A stretch of DNA of 64,000 bases from the NCBI RefSeq assembly GCF_004123795.1, contig NZ_MSSM01000035.1:1-64000 (forward strand), given 5' to 3'. The translations under genes and the position numbers were made by a program. The notes below the pieces were generated by a model. The model did no database searches, was not told the origin of the DNA, and was given only the letters and a program-made list of their open reading frames with translations. The first letter of the stretch is position 1. Every line of letters begins with the position of its first letter. Of the stretch, positions 26,022 through 35,122 are shown piece by piece. Source of the DNA: Lacticaseibacillus chiayiensis. Lineage in GTDB: Bacteria > Bacillota > Bacilli > Lactobacillales > Lactobacillaceae.

Positions 26022-26875
26022 TGCTTGCCCTCCTTCTTTTTGCGTTGATTAAAAAGCCGCGAAAAGAAACTGACAACCGGATTTGGGTTGCGTGTCTCTT
26101 CTTTTGGTACCAACTGCGCTGTCAAGAACTTCATGTAATCCTCGCGTGTCAGGTTGCGTATCAAATTATTGTTGTTCGTAATCGTAACTTCGCCGGTTTC
26201 CTCAGACACAACAATCGTCAAAGCATCGGTTACTTCACTGATCCCGACAGCGGCCCGATGACGCGTACCCAGTTCCTTGGGAATCAGGTTACTGTCCGAC
26301 AACGGCAAATAAGCCGCGGCTACCGCAATTCGATTGTTGCGGATGATGACCGCCCCGTCATGCAACGGCGTGTTAGGAATAAAAATGTTGATTAACAACT
26401 CGCCACTAATATCCGCATCCAGTGGAATACCAGTCTCGATATAATCTTCAAGACCGGTATTTTTTTGAATGGTAATTAGAGCACCGATGCGGCGTTTGCT
26501 CATGTACTGAATTGCCTTGTCCAGCTCCTTGACCATGCGCGTTTCGGCTTCATGTTGGTTATTGTTTGAACGGAAAATCAACGATCCGCGCCCAAGATGC
26601 TCTAGGCCGCGGCGGATCTCCGGTTGAAAAATAATGACCAGCGCCGGCACACTCCAGGTAATTACCAAATCCGTCAGATAGCCAACCGTTTTAAGTTGCA
26701 AAAACCAGGAAATAATCTTGATGGCCGCAATAACAAAAACACCTTTAAGCAGTTGCACGGCTTTGGTGCCGCGAACCAGCATGATTAACCGATAAATGAC
26801 GTACCAGACGACGAGGATGTCAACCAGATTGATAAGGGTGGACCAAGTTAATAGATTTGCGAGATAGGTGCGCAT
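26018..26875 (-). CDS. cdaA: Diadenylate cyclase CdaA (DacA)
   Basis: Makes c-di-AMP from two ATP. 285 residues: three N-terminal TM helices (about 12-30, 40-58, 64-82), then the DAC domain with catalytic DGA (173-175, LHDGAVII) and RHR (205-207, GTRHRAA). The C-terminal tail is basic (RLFNQRKKKEGKQ). I set the start at the ATG at 26875, preceded by AGGAACGCGG; the frame extends upstream but that part does not look like the family N terminus. c-di-AMP controls potassium and osmolyte uptake and wall integrity. Confidence 0.95.
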   Translation of the reverse strand: MRTYLANLLTWSTLINLVDILVVWYVIYRLIMLVRGTKAVQLLKGVFVIAAIKIISWFLQLKTVGYLTDLVITWSVPALVIIFQPEIRRGLEHLGRGSLIFRSNNNQHEAETRMVKELDKAIQYMSKRRIGALITIQKNTGLEDYIETGIPLDADISGELLINIFIPNTPLHDGAVIIRNNRIAVAAAYLPLSDSNLIPKELGTRHRAAVGISEVTDALTIVVSEETGEVTITNNNNLIRNLTREDYMKFLTAQLVPKEETRNPNPVVSFFSRLFNQRKKKEGKQ

Positions 26876-27011
26876 CCGCGTTCCTGCTTTCCATTCTGAT
26901 TTGAAATCAAACTTCTGAATAATTATACCACGAGATGCCCAAGCGGCGGGCACGGAAACAGGTGAAGCCATTCGCTGCGGCGTACCAGACAGGAAAGCGA
27001 TCACAATAAGG

Positions 27012-27061
27012 TTGCTTTTTTGATCAAAAGGATGATAATCGTAAGTGAGTGAGTACTCACT
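27012..27061 (+). promoter_or_regulatory. Promoter and TetR-type operator of the ABC exporter operon
   Basis: TTGCTT (27012-27017) and GATAAT (27034-27039), 16-bp spacing. Just downstream, at the expected transcription start, lies the perfect 14-bp palindrome AGTGAGTACTCACT (27048-27061). The TetR-family gene at the end of the same operon is the obvious ligand. Confidence 0.6.
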
Positions 27062-27089
27062 ATATTTTTAAAAAGAAAGTGATCAAACG

Positions 27090-27827
27090 ATGACAATCCA
27101 ACCAGTTGTTCAAGTGACAGGCCTCCAGCAAGGCTACGGTCAAAAAATAGTTCTCAGTGACATTGATCTTACATTAAAACGCGGGCAAATCCTCGCTTTA
27201 ATCGGTCCAAGCGGTGCCGGCAAAACCACCTTGATTCGAACCATTATGGGCATGATGCGGCCGCGTGCCGGTCAGGTTTTGGTGTTTAACCAGGCTGTTC
27301 CGGACCGCCTCCTCTTAGCGCGCATCGGATTCATGGCGCAAACTGATGCCCTGTATGAAAGCTTAACCGGAGCCGAAAACCTAACCTTTTTTGCCAAAAT
27401 GCAAGGCGTTGGCCACGAGGAAATGACGAAGCAATTAACCTATGCCGCCAATGTGGTTAACTTGCAGTCAGCACTTGACCAACCTGTCAAAAACTATTCT
27501 GGTGGAATGAAGCGACGGCTATCTCTCGCCATTGCACTGATTAGTAAACCACCTCTTCTGATTCTGGATGAGCCCACCATTGGCATTGATCCTGAGTTGC
27601 GCCGAAAAATCTGGGAAGAACTCCATCGCCTAGCGCATGACCAAGGCACAGCGATTATTTTAACGACCCATGTCATGGCTGATGCCGAAGAAGCCGACAT
27701 ACTTATGATGATTCGCAATGGCACAGCAATTGCTCAGGGCACCCCGACCCAGCTAAAAGCGGATTACCAGACAAATTCGATCGAAGCGGTCTTTTTAGCC
27801 GCAGGGAGGCAGCAAGATGCGCATTAA
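27090..27827 (+). CDS. ABC transporter ATP-binding protein (ABC-2 type exporter)
   Basis: 245 residues with Walker A GPSGAGKTT (about 40-48), the signature NYSGGMKRRLSLA, and Walker B LLILDEPTIGID. Energy subunit of a drug/antibiotic-type (DrrA/CcmA-like) exporter. It overlaps the permease gene by 11 bp. A TetR repressor gene closes the operon, suggesting induction by a toxic or amphipathic substrate. Confidence 0.9.
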   Translation: MTIQPVVQVTGLQQGYGQKIVLSDIDLTLKRGQILALIGPSGAGKTTLIRTIMGMMRPRAGQVLVFNQAVPDRLLLARIGFMAQTDALYESLTGAENLTFFAKMQGVGHEEMTKQLTYAANVVNLQSALDQPVKNYSGGMKRRLSLAIALISKPPLLILDEPTIGIDPELRRKIWEELHRLAHDQGTAIILTTHVMADAEEADILMMIRNGTAIAQGTPTQLKADYQTNSIEAVFLAAGRQQDAH

Positions 27828-28959
27828 TGCTATGATCAGTCGTATTTTTAAAGAAATGATTCGAGATAAACGGACGCTGGCATTGATGTTCATTGCCCCG
27901 TTGTTTATCATGACGTTAATCTTTTTTCTTTTCCAATCGAATACAAATACAAAAGTTGACTTAGGTGTACGAGGTGTGGCCACACCAATTGTGAAAGCAC
28001 TGGACACAGATCGAATTCGAATTCACCATGTCGGTCATGAAAAGCCAACCACTTTAATCAAAAATCGCGATTATGCCGGTGTCCTTACCCAAAAAGGCGA
28101 CAAATTGACACTACTGCTAGCCAATGCCGATCAAAGCCAAAGTGCCATTGTGAAACAAACACTCCAGGCAGCAACCATCAAACTCAAAATGCAGGCGGCG
28201 GCCACCGCTATTAAAACCCAAGCAGCGGCTTTACAAAAGCTGGCTTCAGCGTTAAAACAAGCCTCGCATGGTGCTGCACAGGTGTCACCTCCGCAGCCAT
28301 CTTCTGCAACTGCAAGTTACCAAATTACCACGCATTATCGCTATGGCTCGGCTAACTCAACGTACTTCGATACCTTATTGCCGATTCTGATTGGCTTCAT
28401 CGTATTCTTCTTTGTTTTCCTCATCTCGGGTATTGCCTTGTTACGTGAGCGTACCACTGGCACACTTTACCGATTATTGGCAACTCCGGTTCGGCGTGGC
28501 GAAATCATTGGCGGTTATTTGCTAGGCTATGGCATTTTTGCGTTAGTGCAAACAATCTTGATCGTCGGCTACACGTTGCTTGTTTTTAAAATCGAGATTC
28601 TCGGTAATATTGGTGCCATTTTCTTGATCAACTTATTACTGGCACTAACAGCCTTATCGCTGGGACTCCTCATTTCAACGTTTGCCAATACGGAATTTCA
28701 AATGTTACAGTTCATTCCGCTTGTCGTCATCCCGCAAATTTTCTTTACCGGTTTAATTCCGGTGAACCAAATGCTTGGCTGGCTCCAGCCGATTGCCCGT
28801 CTCATGCCGCTTTATTATGGTGCTAACGCTTTAACCGGCATCATCACAAAAGGTCAGTCATTAAGTGTTTTATATCCCGATATCATAGCCTTACTAGGTT
28901 TCTTCTTATTATTTTTAAGCCTGAACCTTATCACCATGCGCCAATATCGGCAGGTTTAA
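27817..28959 (+). CDS. ABC-2 type exporter permease
   Basis: 380 residues. One TM at the N terminus (LALMFIAPLFIMTLIFFLF), an extracytoplasmic loop of about 140 residues including an Ala/Gln/Lys-rich helical stretch, then five TM helices containing RERTTGTLYRLLATPVRR, the ABC-2 signature region. Fits a half-exporter that works as a homodimer with the upstream ATPase. Confidence 0.9.
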   Translation: MRINAMISRIFKEMIRDKRTLALMFIAPLFIMTLIFFLFQSNTNTKVDLGVRGVATPIVKALDTDRIRIHHVGHEKPTTLIKNRDYAGVLTQKGDKLTLLLANADQSQSAIVKQTLQAATIKLKMQAAATAIKTQAAALQKLASALKQASHGAAQVSPPQPSSATASYQITTHYRYGSANSTYFDTLLPILIGFIVFFFVFLISGIALLRERTTGTLYRLLATPVRRGEIIGGYLLGYGIFALVQTILIVGYTLLVFKIEILGNIGAIFLINLLLALTALSLGLLISTFANTEFQMLQFIPLVVIPQIFFTGLIPVNQMLGWLQPIARLMPLYYGANALTGIITKGQSLSVLYPDIIALLGFFLLFLSLNLITMRQYRQV

Positions 28960-28981
28960 CCAACATCCATTCAGGAAAGAA

Positions 28982-29635
28982 GTGAGGACCGTGCAGTCGC
29001 ATAATCTGACGGACCTATTCTCATCATCGCTTGCTGACAGTCATTTGTCGGCTAAGCAACAGTCCGTTTTAAAAGCCAGTTTGCAACTATTTTCGGAAAA
29101 AGGGTTTGATCGTACCAGCACCAAAGAAATCGCTCAATTGGCCGGCGTTAGTGAAGGCACCGTTTATAAGCAGTTTAAAACCAAAGAAGGCATTCTTCAG
29201 GCGTTGCTCGCTCCGATGATTCAACAGGTCATCCCGAGTGCTTTTAGCGAATTTATTCATGAAATCGGCGAACAGCACCTGCCTGATTTGCATACCTTTC
29301 TAACCTTCACCGTACACAATCGTATGTCCTTCGTGATTGCCAATCTGGCACAACTGCGCATCCTGGCCACCACACTTTTGCAAGACACCGTTTTAAGCCA
29401 GGCACTGGCGGAAAAATTCCAAGAACAGTTCATGAGCCAAGCCACCAAAGTGCTCGGTGTTTATCAACGTGAAGGCGCTTTAGTTAACTGGCCGCTGGGG
29501 CGCATTCTTCGTTATATTTTCGGCACCATTTTAAGTTACCTTTTGCCAGTCGTCCTTGGTGTTCAATCTGATTTTGATCTTGAGACTGCGGTTTCCGAGG
29601 CGGTCGCGTTTCTGGAACGCGGGTTACATGCCTAA
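28982..29635 (+). CDS. TetR-family transcriptional regulator
   Basis: 217 residues. The HTH lies at about 27-70: ASLQLFSEKGFDRTSTKEIAQLAGVSEGTVYKQFKTKEGIL is the standard TetR N-terminal pattern. A ligand-binding helical domain follows. Translation starts at GTG 28982 or GTG 28991; the spacing from upstream purine stretches does not decide. Third gene of the exporter operon and probably its autorepressor, acting at the palindrome at 27048-27061. Confidence 0.9.
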   Translation: MRTVQSHNLTDLFSSSLADSHLSAKQQSVLKASLQLFSEKGFDRTSTKEIAQLAGVSEGTVYKQFKTKEGILQALLAPMIQQVIPSAFSEFIHEIGEQHLPDLHTFLTFTVHNRMSFVIANLAQLRILATTLLQDTVLSQALAEKFQEQFMSQATKVLGVYQREGALVNWPLGRILRYIFGTILSYLLPVVLGVQSDFDLETAVSEAVAFLERGLHA

Positions 29636-29763
29636 TAAAGCCAGATATACCAGCTGCAAATCGCTAAATTAAATCGCTTAAATTCAACGGTTTTAAGTGT
29701 TTTACATCACGCAGAACGTTAGAATGGGGTTAAACGTCTTTATAAAGGAGCCGTGTTTGAGTC

Positions 29764-32577
29764 ATGAAAAGTGAAAAGGAGACGCGGCGCAAGTTTGCAA
29801 CTGAATCGGTCGCGGATTTACTGACAGACTTGCACACAACGTCAACTGGATTAAGTCAAAAAGAAGCCGCTGCACGTCTTGCGAAATATGGTGAAAATAC
29901 GATCGCCCGCGAGAAGCAAAAATCCCAGTTACTAGTCTTTCTTAAAAACTTTACCAGTGTGATGGCAATTCTTTTATGGGTGAGCGGGTTCGTTGCAATC
30001 CTATCCGGTACCCTGGAGCTTGGCATTGCCATCTGGCTGGTCAACGTTATTAATGGTATTTTTAGTTACTGGCAGGAACACGAAGCCCAGAAGGCAACGG
30101 ATTCACTCATGAAAATGTTGCCGACTTACACCCAAGTTTATCGAGATGGTAAGTTGCAACAGGTTAATGCCACGCAAATTGTCCCTGGTGACGTATTTAA
30201 CCTGCAAGCCGGCAATGCGGTGCCGGTTGACGCGCGGCTGATCAAAGCGACCTCCGTTCAAGTTGATCAGAGTGCCCTCACTGGTGAGTCGGTCCCTGAA
30301 TCCAAAAAAGTTGCATACGATGCCGGTCAAGGTGAATTTGCTGAATCCAATTTGGTTTATGCCGGCACCACAGTAGGCGCTGGAACCGCAACCGCGATTG
30401 CTTTTGCGACAGGCATGAAAACCGAATTTGGCCGGATTGCCGCGTTGACCCAGCAGCAAAAGCGCAGTTTGAGTCCGTTACAATTGGAACTCAATCGGCT
30501 AACCAAACAGATTTCGCTAATTGCCATCAGTTTAGGGGTTATTTTCTTCGTCGCTGCCATTTTCTTTGTTCATTATCCGGTCGCGCAAAGCTTTATTTTT
30601 GCTTTGGGCATGATCGTTGCGTTCATCCCTGAAGGCCTGTTGCCAACCGTAACGCTATCGCTTGCTCAAGGTGTTCAGCGCATGGCCAAAAAACATGCTT
30701 TGCTCAAAGATTTAAACAGTGTCGAAACGTTAGGCGAAACCACCGTGATCTGCTCGGATAAAACCGGCACTCTGACTCAAAACCAGATGACGGTCGACCA
30801 CGTTTGGACCCGATCACATGCTTACAAGGTAACTGGCCAAGGCTATGTCAACAACGGTCATATCGAACTCAACGGCAAGCCGATTCAGTACGGAAACGAT
30901 CCCGACTTGGACCTCCTCATTCGCCTTGTCGCATTCAACAACGACACCGAAGTCGAACCAGCAAAAGGCAAAGCTCGTCCGAAAATTCTCGGCACGCCGA
31001 CTGAAGCCTCGCTAGTGATTCTAGCCCAAAAGTCCGGAATCGACGTAAACGCTTATACCAAAAAATATCCGCGACTTAAAGAATTGCCTTTTGATTCAGA
31101 CCGCAAACGAATGACCACTATTCACCAGCACGATGACCGTACACTTTCCATCTGCACCAAAGGCTCACTCAGCGATTTATTGCCCCACTGCGACACCATT
31201 CAGGAAAATGGCAAGGTCCGCCCTTTAACCGCAGCAGACAAAGAAGCGATTGATGCTGCCAACCATAAGTATGCTTCTTTAGGCCTCCGTTCAATCGCTA
31301 CCGCCTATCGAGAGATTCCGCAAGAAGCCGATAAAAAAAGCCAGCTCGATAATCTCACGATTGAAACTGCCGAAACCAAACTTACCTTTGTCGGTTTGGC
31401 CATCATGTCCGATCCGCCTCGTCCAGAAATCTATGATGCCATCGAGAAATGCCACCGCGCCAGCATCAAAATCATCATGGTGACCGGGGATTCCTCGCTA
31501 ACTGCGAAGTCAATTGCCGTTAAAATTGGCCTGACCTCCGATAAAGCACGCGTCGTCACCGGCACTGAACTCGATACCATGAGTCAAGACGATCTCAAGC
31601 AGGCACTGGCAGGCGAAATCATTTTTGCACGGGTTGCACCTGAACAAAAATATAAAATCGTTTCAACCTTACAGGCCATGGGCGAAATCGTCGCATCCAC
31701 TGGTGACGGCGTGAACGATGCGCCTGCGTTGAAAAAAGCGGACATTGGCGTTGCCATGGGCGTCACCGGAACCGATGTGGCCAAGGATGCTGCCGACATG
31801 ATTCTCACGGACGATAACTTTGCTTCGATTGTGGCTGCCATTGAAGAAGGTCGCACCGTTTACAGTAACATTCAAAAGTTTCTGGTTTACATTCTGAACT
31901 CCAACCTGCCAGAAGCCGCGCCATCTGCTCTCTTCCTATTCTCGCGTGGTGCCATCCCGTTACCATTGACAGTTATGCAAATTCTGACTGTCGACCTCGG
32001 AACAGACATGATGCCGGCATTGGGATTAGGATCGGAAAAAGCCGAGCCTGGCATCATGGATAAACCGCCACGCGCCCGGAATGCTCACCTCATGAACCGC
32101 ACCGTTTTATGGAAGGCGTTTGCCTGGTATGGCTTAATTGCATCCATTATTTCCACTGGCGCTTACTTCTTCGTCAACCATCTAAACGGCTGGCCATTAC
32201 GCGGCTTGGCAACCAGCGGATCAACCTACGTCATGGCCACAACCATGACCCTTGCGGCAATCATCTTCTGCCAGATTGCCGCAGCCATGAACTGCCGAAC
32301 CGAAAATGCTTCGGTCTTCAAAGTCGGTCTATTTGCCAATCACCTCGTCTGGTTCGGCATTGCTTTTGAAATCTTCCTATTGGCGTTGCTTAGCTACACG
32401 CCGTTCCTGCAAAACCTGTTCCACACCGGCCCGCTGGCACTCACCGACTGGCTTTTCCTGGCAAGTATTCCGATCCCGCTCTTCTTAATTGAAGAAGGTC
32501 GCAAGTGGCTCAATCGGCGGCGCTTATCACGTGAAAAAGTCGCGACGACTGCTCGTGGATCAAGTGCTAATAATTGA
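29764..32577 (+). CDS. P2-type cation-transporting ATPase
   Basis: 937 residues, complete: actuator TGES (174-177), phosphorylated Asp332 in CSDKTGTLTQNQMTVD, nucleotide-binding KGS, hinge GDGVNDAPALKKADIG, and 10 TM helices. The ion-site motif in M4 is IPEGLLPTVT (289-297), closer to the Na,K/H,K-ATPase (P2C) PEGLLATVT than to the Ca-ATPase PEGLPA. Na+ or K+ transport is therefore as possible as Ca2+. It stands alone, between a TetR-controlled exporter and a strong terminator. Confidence 0.9.
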   Translation: MKSEKETRRKFATESVADLLTDLHTTSTGLSQKEAAARLAKYGENTIAREKQKSQLLVFLKNFTSVMAILLWVSGFVAILSGTLELGIAIWLVNVINGIFSYWQEHEAQKATDSLMKMLPTYTQVYRDGKLQQVNATQIVPGDVFNLQAGNAVPVDARLIKATSVQVDQSALTGESVPESKKVAYDAGQGEFAESNLVYAGTTVGAGTATAIAFATGMKTEFGRIAALTQQQKRSLSPLQLELNRLTKQISLIAISLGVIFFVAAIFFVHYPVAQSFIFALGMIVAFIPEGLLPTVTLSLAQGVQRMAKKHALLKDLNSVETLGETTVICSDKTGTLTQNQMTVDHVWTRSHAYKVTGQGYVNNGHIELNGKPIQYGNDPDLDLLIRLVAFNNDTEVEPAKGKARPKILGTPTEASLVILAQKSGIDVNAYTKKYPRLKELPFDSDRKRMTTIHQHDDRTLSICTKGSLSDLLPHCDTIQENGKVRPLTAADKEAIDAANHKYASLGLRSIATAYREIPQEADKKSQLDNLTIETAETKLTFVGLAIMSDPPRPEIYDAIEKCHRASIKIIMVTGDSSLTAKSIAVKIGLTSDKARVVTGTELDTMSQDDLKQALAGEIIFARVAPEQKYKIVSTLQAMGEIVASTGDGVNDAPALKKADIGVAMGVTGTDVAKDAADMILTDDNFASIVAAIEEGRTVYSNIQKFLVYILNSNLPEAAPSALFLFSRGAIPLPLTVMQILTVDLGTDMMPALGLGSEKAEPGIMDKPPRARNAHLMNRTVLWKAFAWYGLIASIISTGAYFFVNHLNGWPLRGLATSGSTYVMATTMTLAAIIFCQIAAAMNCRTENASVFKVGLFANHLVWFGIAFEIFLLALLSYTPFLQNLFHTGPLALTDWLFLASIPIPLFLIEEGRKWLNRRRLSREKVATTARGSSANN

Positions 32578-32605
32578 AAGCTTAGCATGTGTTATTAATT
32601 AGCTC

Positions 32606-32650
32606 AAAAAGGTTCAAAAGGCATATCTATCATGTCTTTTGAACCTTTTC
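32606..32650 (+). terminator. Terminator of the P-type ATPase gene
   Basis: AAAAGGTTCAAAAG / CTTTTGAACCTTTT, a 14-bp stem with a T-run; symmetrical, so it also works leftward. Confidence 0.85.
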
Positions 32651-32732
32651 TAGTTGGCCTATGTTTATCATTCTTTAACCAATTAATGTGCCTTGATTAC
32701 TCCGCTCTTAAACGAAACAAACTGGCTGCAAC

Positions 32733-32924
32733 TCACCATTTTTTAAAAACCGTGACCGTCTCACCGAACGCGCAAAGTCCAAAGGCCAGCGTGATGATGA
32801 TATAAGGTCGGTTTACTTTAATTGCCAAAGCTGCTAATAACAGACAAGCCACTGCCAACCACAGACTCAGACAACAAATGATATCAAGCCATAAGCCTTC
32901 GTCGTGACGACTGTGCTTTCTCAT
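32733..32924 (-). CDS. Small membrane protein, function unknown
   Basis: 63 residues from the ATG at 32924, which follows GAGGTGA at a good distance; nine more codons are open upstream but lack such a site. A charged N terminus (MRKHSRHDEG) is followed by two TM segments (about 12-30 and 38-55) and a basic end (FKKW). I do not recognise a family. It lies between the convergent P-type ATPase and the pot operon, without an obvious partner. Confidence 0.5.
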   Translation of the reverse strand: MRKHSRHDEGLWLDIICCLSLWLAVACLLLAALAIKVNRPYIIITLAFGLCAFGETVTVFKKW

Positions 32925-33091
32925 TTGGGTCACCTCATATACAACTATCATACCTGATTGAACTGTCTAGGACTACTGTATACTTTCTATCAAGTCTGTC
33001 TGATTAAGCCGATTTGACCATTTTTACAAGCGTAAAGTTTGCGGTCTTTGACGGATTATCTTAACTTGTTAAAGGCATTTTTAGATGATCG

Positions 33092-33138
33092 AACAAGCCA
33101 CAACAGTTGGAGAGTCATCCCACTGTTGCGGTTTGTTT
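33092..33138. terminator. Strong hairpin between pot operon and 63-residue membrane protein gene
   Basis: AACAAGCCACAACAGTTGG / CCCACTGTTGCGGTTTGTT stem with a short loop. It lies beyond the proper pot terminator and upstream of the small membrane protein gene, so it belongs to no obvious transcript end. It may be a backup terminator or part of a small RNA. The surrounding gap (32925-33231) holds no gene. Confidence 0.5.
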
Positions 33139-33169
33139 GATACTATAAAAATCATCGCGACTTCAAAAC

Positions 33170-33220
33170 AAAAAATCCGCATCAATCAGAGACTTTCTCC
33201 AGTTGATGCGGATAGTTTTA
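33170..33220 (-). terminator. Terminator of the polyamine uptake operon
   Basis: ATCCGCATCAA / TTGATGCGGAT stem, with a T-run on the minus strand immediately after potD. Confidence 0.85.
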
Positions 33221-33231
33221 ACCGTGATCTC

Positions 33232-34305
33232 TCATCGGCGGTACATCTTAAATTCTAAGAATAAGTCATTGTACAGCCCAACCTTCGCCGGCGGTAGGTC
33301 TGAGTAGATCTCAAGATGCTTCATAGTCTCGTCATCTGGATAGAACTGCCGATCATTTTGGACGCTTTTTGGCAGCAGCTTTTTGGCTGCAGCATTTGGT
33401 GTCGCATAACCGACATATTCGGCATTTTGAGCGGCGTTTTTGGGTTCCATCATGAAGTTAAGAAAGGCGTAAATGGCTTTGAAATGTTTGGCAGTTTTTG
33501 GAATCACCAGGTTGTCAAACCAAAGATTGCTGCCTTCTCGCGGAACAACATAATGCAGGTGTTTGTTGTTGGCCAGCATTTCACTGGCTTCACCTGACCA
33601 GTCGACAGCAATTTTGGCTTCGTTTTCGGCCATGTACATTTTGATTTCATCGGCGACAACGGCTTTGACGTTGGGCGACAATTGATCGAGTTTGGCTTTG
33701 GCAACGGCCAGCGTCTGTGGATTGGTTTCGTTAACAGACTTTCCCATCGAAATCAACGCTGGCGCAAAAACATCGCGCGCTGAGTCGATGAGCATGATTG
33801 AATCTTTAAATTTAGGATTCCACAACTGATTCCAGTGCTGGACTTCGCTGGCTTTGACAAACTTGTCATTATAAATGATGCCCAGTGTCCCCCAGAAATA
33901 GGGAATGCTGTATTTATTGCCCGGATCAAATTCTTTATTGATCAAACGCGGATCCATATTCTGCATCCCGTGTAGTTTGCTCTGATCAAGCGGCAAAAGC
34001 AGATGGGCTTTTTTCATTTTCTCAATCATATAATCTGACGGGACCGTCAAATCATAGCTAGTGCCGCCTTGCTGGATTTTGGTGAACATCGCCTCGTTGG
34101 AATCAAATGTTTCCTGATTCACGTGATAGCCGGTTTGCTTTTCAAACTTACTGATCAATGCAGGATCAATATAATCGCCCCAGTTGAAAAGATTCAGCGT
34201 GTTGTCGCCGGTATTACCTTGCGATTTTTGCAGATCTTGACTCCAAACCGCTAATCCCAGGCAGACGGCCAGGATGGCGAGTGCAATACTAATGAGTCGT
34301 TTCAT
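33232..34305 (-). CDS. potD: Spermidine/putrescine ABC transporter substrate-binding protein
   Basis: 357 residues. An N-terminal hydrophobic segment (2-22) serves as signal or anchor; it has no lipobox Cys, so the protein may stay tethered by an uncleaved helix. The body has the PotD pattern: LNLFNWGDYIDPALISKFEKQTG, then YDLTVPSDYMIEKM, IPYFWGTLGIIYN, NLWFDNLVIPKTAKH and FLNFMMEP. Last gene of the operon, overlapping potC by 17 bp. Confidence 0.93.
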   Translation of the reverse strand: MKRLISIALAILAVCLGLAVWSQDLQKSQGNTGDNTLNLFNWGDYIDPALISKFEKQTGYHVNQETFDSNEAMFTKIQQGGTSYDLTVPSDYMIEKMKKAHLLLPLDQSKLHGMQNMDPRLINKEFDPGNKYSIPYFWGTLGIIYNDKFVKASEVQHWNQLWNPKFKDSIMLIDSARDVFAPALISMGKSVNETNPQTLAVAKAKLDQLSPNVKAVVADEIKMYMAENEAKIAVDWSGEASEMLANNKHLHYVVPREGSNLWFDNLVIPKTAKHFKAIYAFLNFMMEPKNAAQNAEYVGYATPNAAAKKLLPKSVQNDRQFYPDDETMKHLEIYSDLPPAKVGLYNDLFLEFKMYRR

Positions 34306-35122
34306 TGATCAACGCCTCGCTTTCTCGCTTGTGTTTTGCTCGGCGGCTTTGGCCCGCCCGTTGAAGGAAGTAGTAACCGACGACCAGCAATAAGGCAAAG
34401 ACGAACATGACTCCGGATAATGCATTGATTTCTAAGCTAATGCCTTGGCGGGCGCGGGCATAAATCTCGACAGCCAACGTTTCAAACCCATTACCGGTCA
34501 CGAAGAAAGTCACCGCAAAGTCATCCAACGAGTAGGTAAATGCCATGAAGAATCCCGAGAAAATACCTGGCGTGATGTACGGCACAATCACACGCGTCAG
34601 CACCTGATAGTTGGAAGCGCCCAAATCACGCGCAGCATCCAGCAACGAATGACTCATTTCCTGCAGACGCGGCAAAATCATCAACACCACAATTGGAATG
34701 GAAAAAGCGATATGGCTCATCAGCACTGACCAGAATCCCAGCGGAACCTTTAAGGCCGTGTAGAAAATCAGAAAACTGGCACCGATAATAACATCTGGAC
34801 TCACCATCAGAATATTGTTGAGTGACAAGATCGTATTTTTCATCACGGGACGGCTGGTTCGATCAATGGCCAGCGCGCCCAATGCGCCGATAATCGTCGC
34901 AATTAAACTCGACAGCAACGCCACCAACAATGTATCCAGAACAATCTGAATCATCCGCGTGTCCGCAAATAACTCGGCGTAATGTTTCCAGGTGAAGCCG
35001 GAGAAGTTGCTCATCCGATCCCCAGTTGAGAATGAATAAATCACGAGATAAAAAATCGGCACATACAGACAGATGAACACGAAAATCAGATAAAGGTAGG
35101 ACCATTTGAACTTACGCTTCAT
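34289..35122 (-). CDS. potC: Spermidine/putrescine ABC transporter permease PotC
   Basis: 277 residues, six TM helices, with the EAA-type loop LLDAARDLGASNYQVLTRVIVPYITPGI. I choose the ATG at 35122 (MKRKFKWSYLYLIF), 11 bp inside the potB end; an upstream start would lengthen the overlap with no gain. Confidence 0.93.
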   Translation of the reverse strand: MKRKFKWSYLYLIFVFICLYVPIFYLVIYSFSTGDRMSNFSGFTWKHYAELFADTRMIQIVLDTLLVALLSSLIATIIGALGALAIDRTSRPVMKNTILSLNNILMVSPDVIIGASFLIFYTALKVPLGFWSVLMSHIAFSIPIVVLMILPRLQEMSHSLLDAARDLGASNYQVLTRVIVPYITPGIFSGFFMAFTYSLDDFAVTFFVTGNGFETLAVEIYARARQGISLEINALSGVMFVFALLLVVGYYFLQRAGQSRRAKHKRESEALINETTH

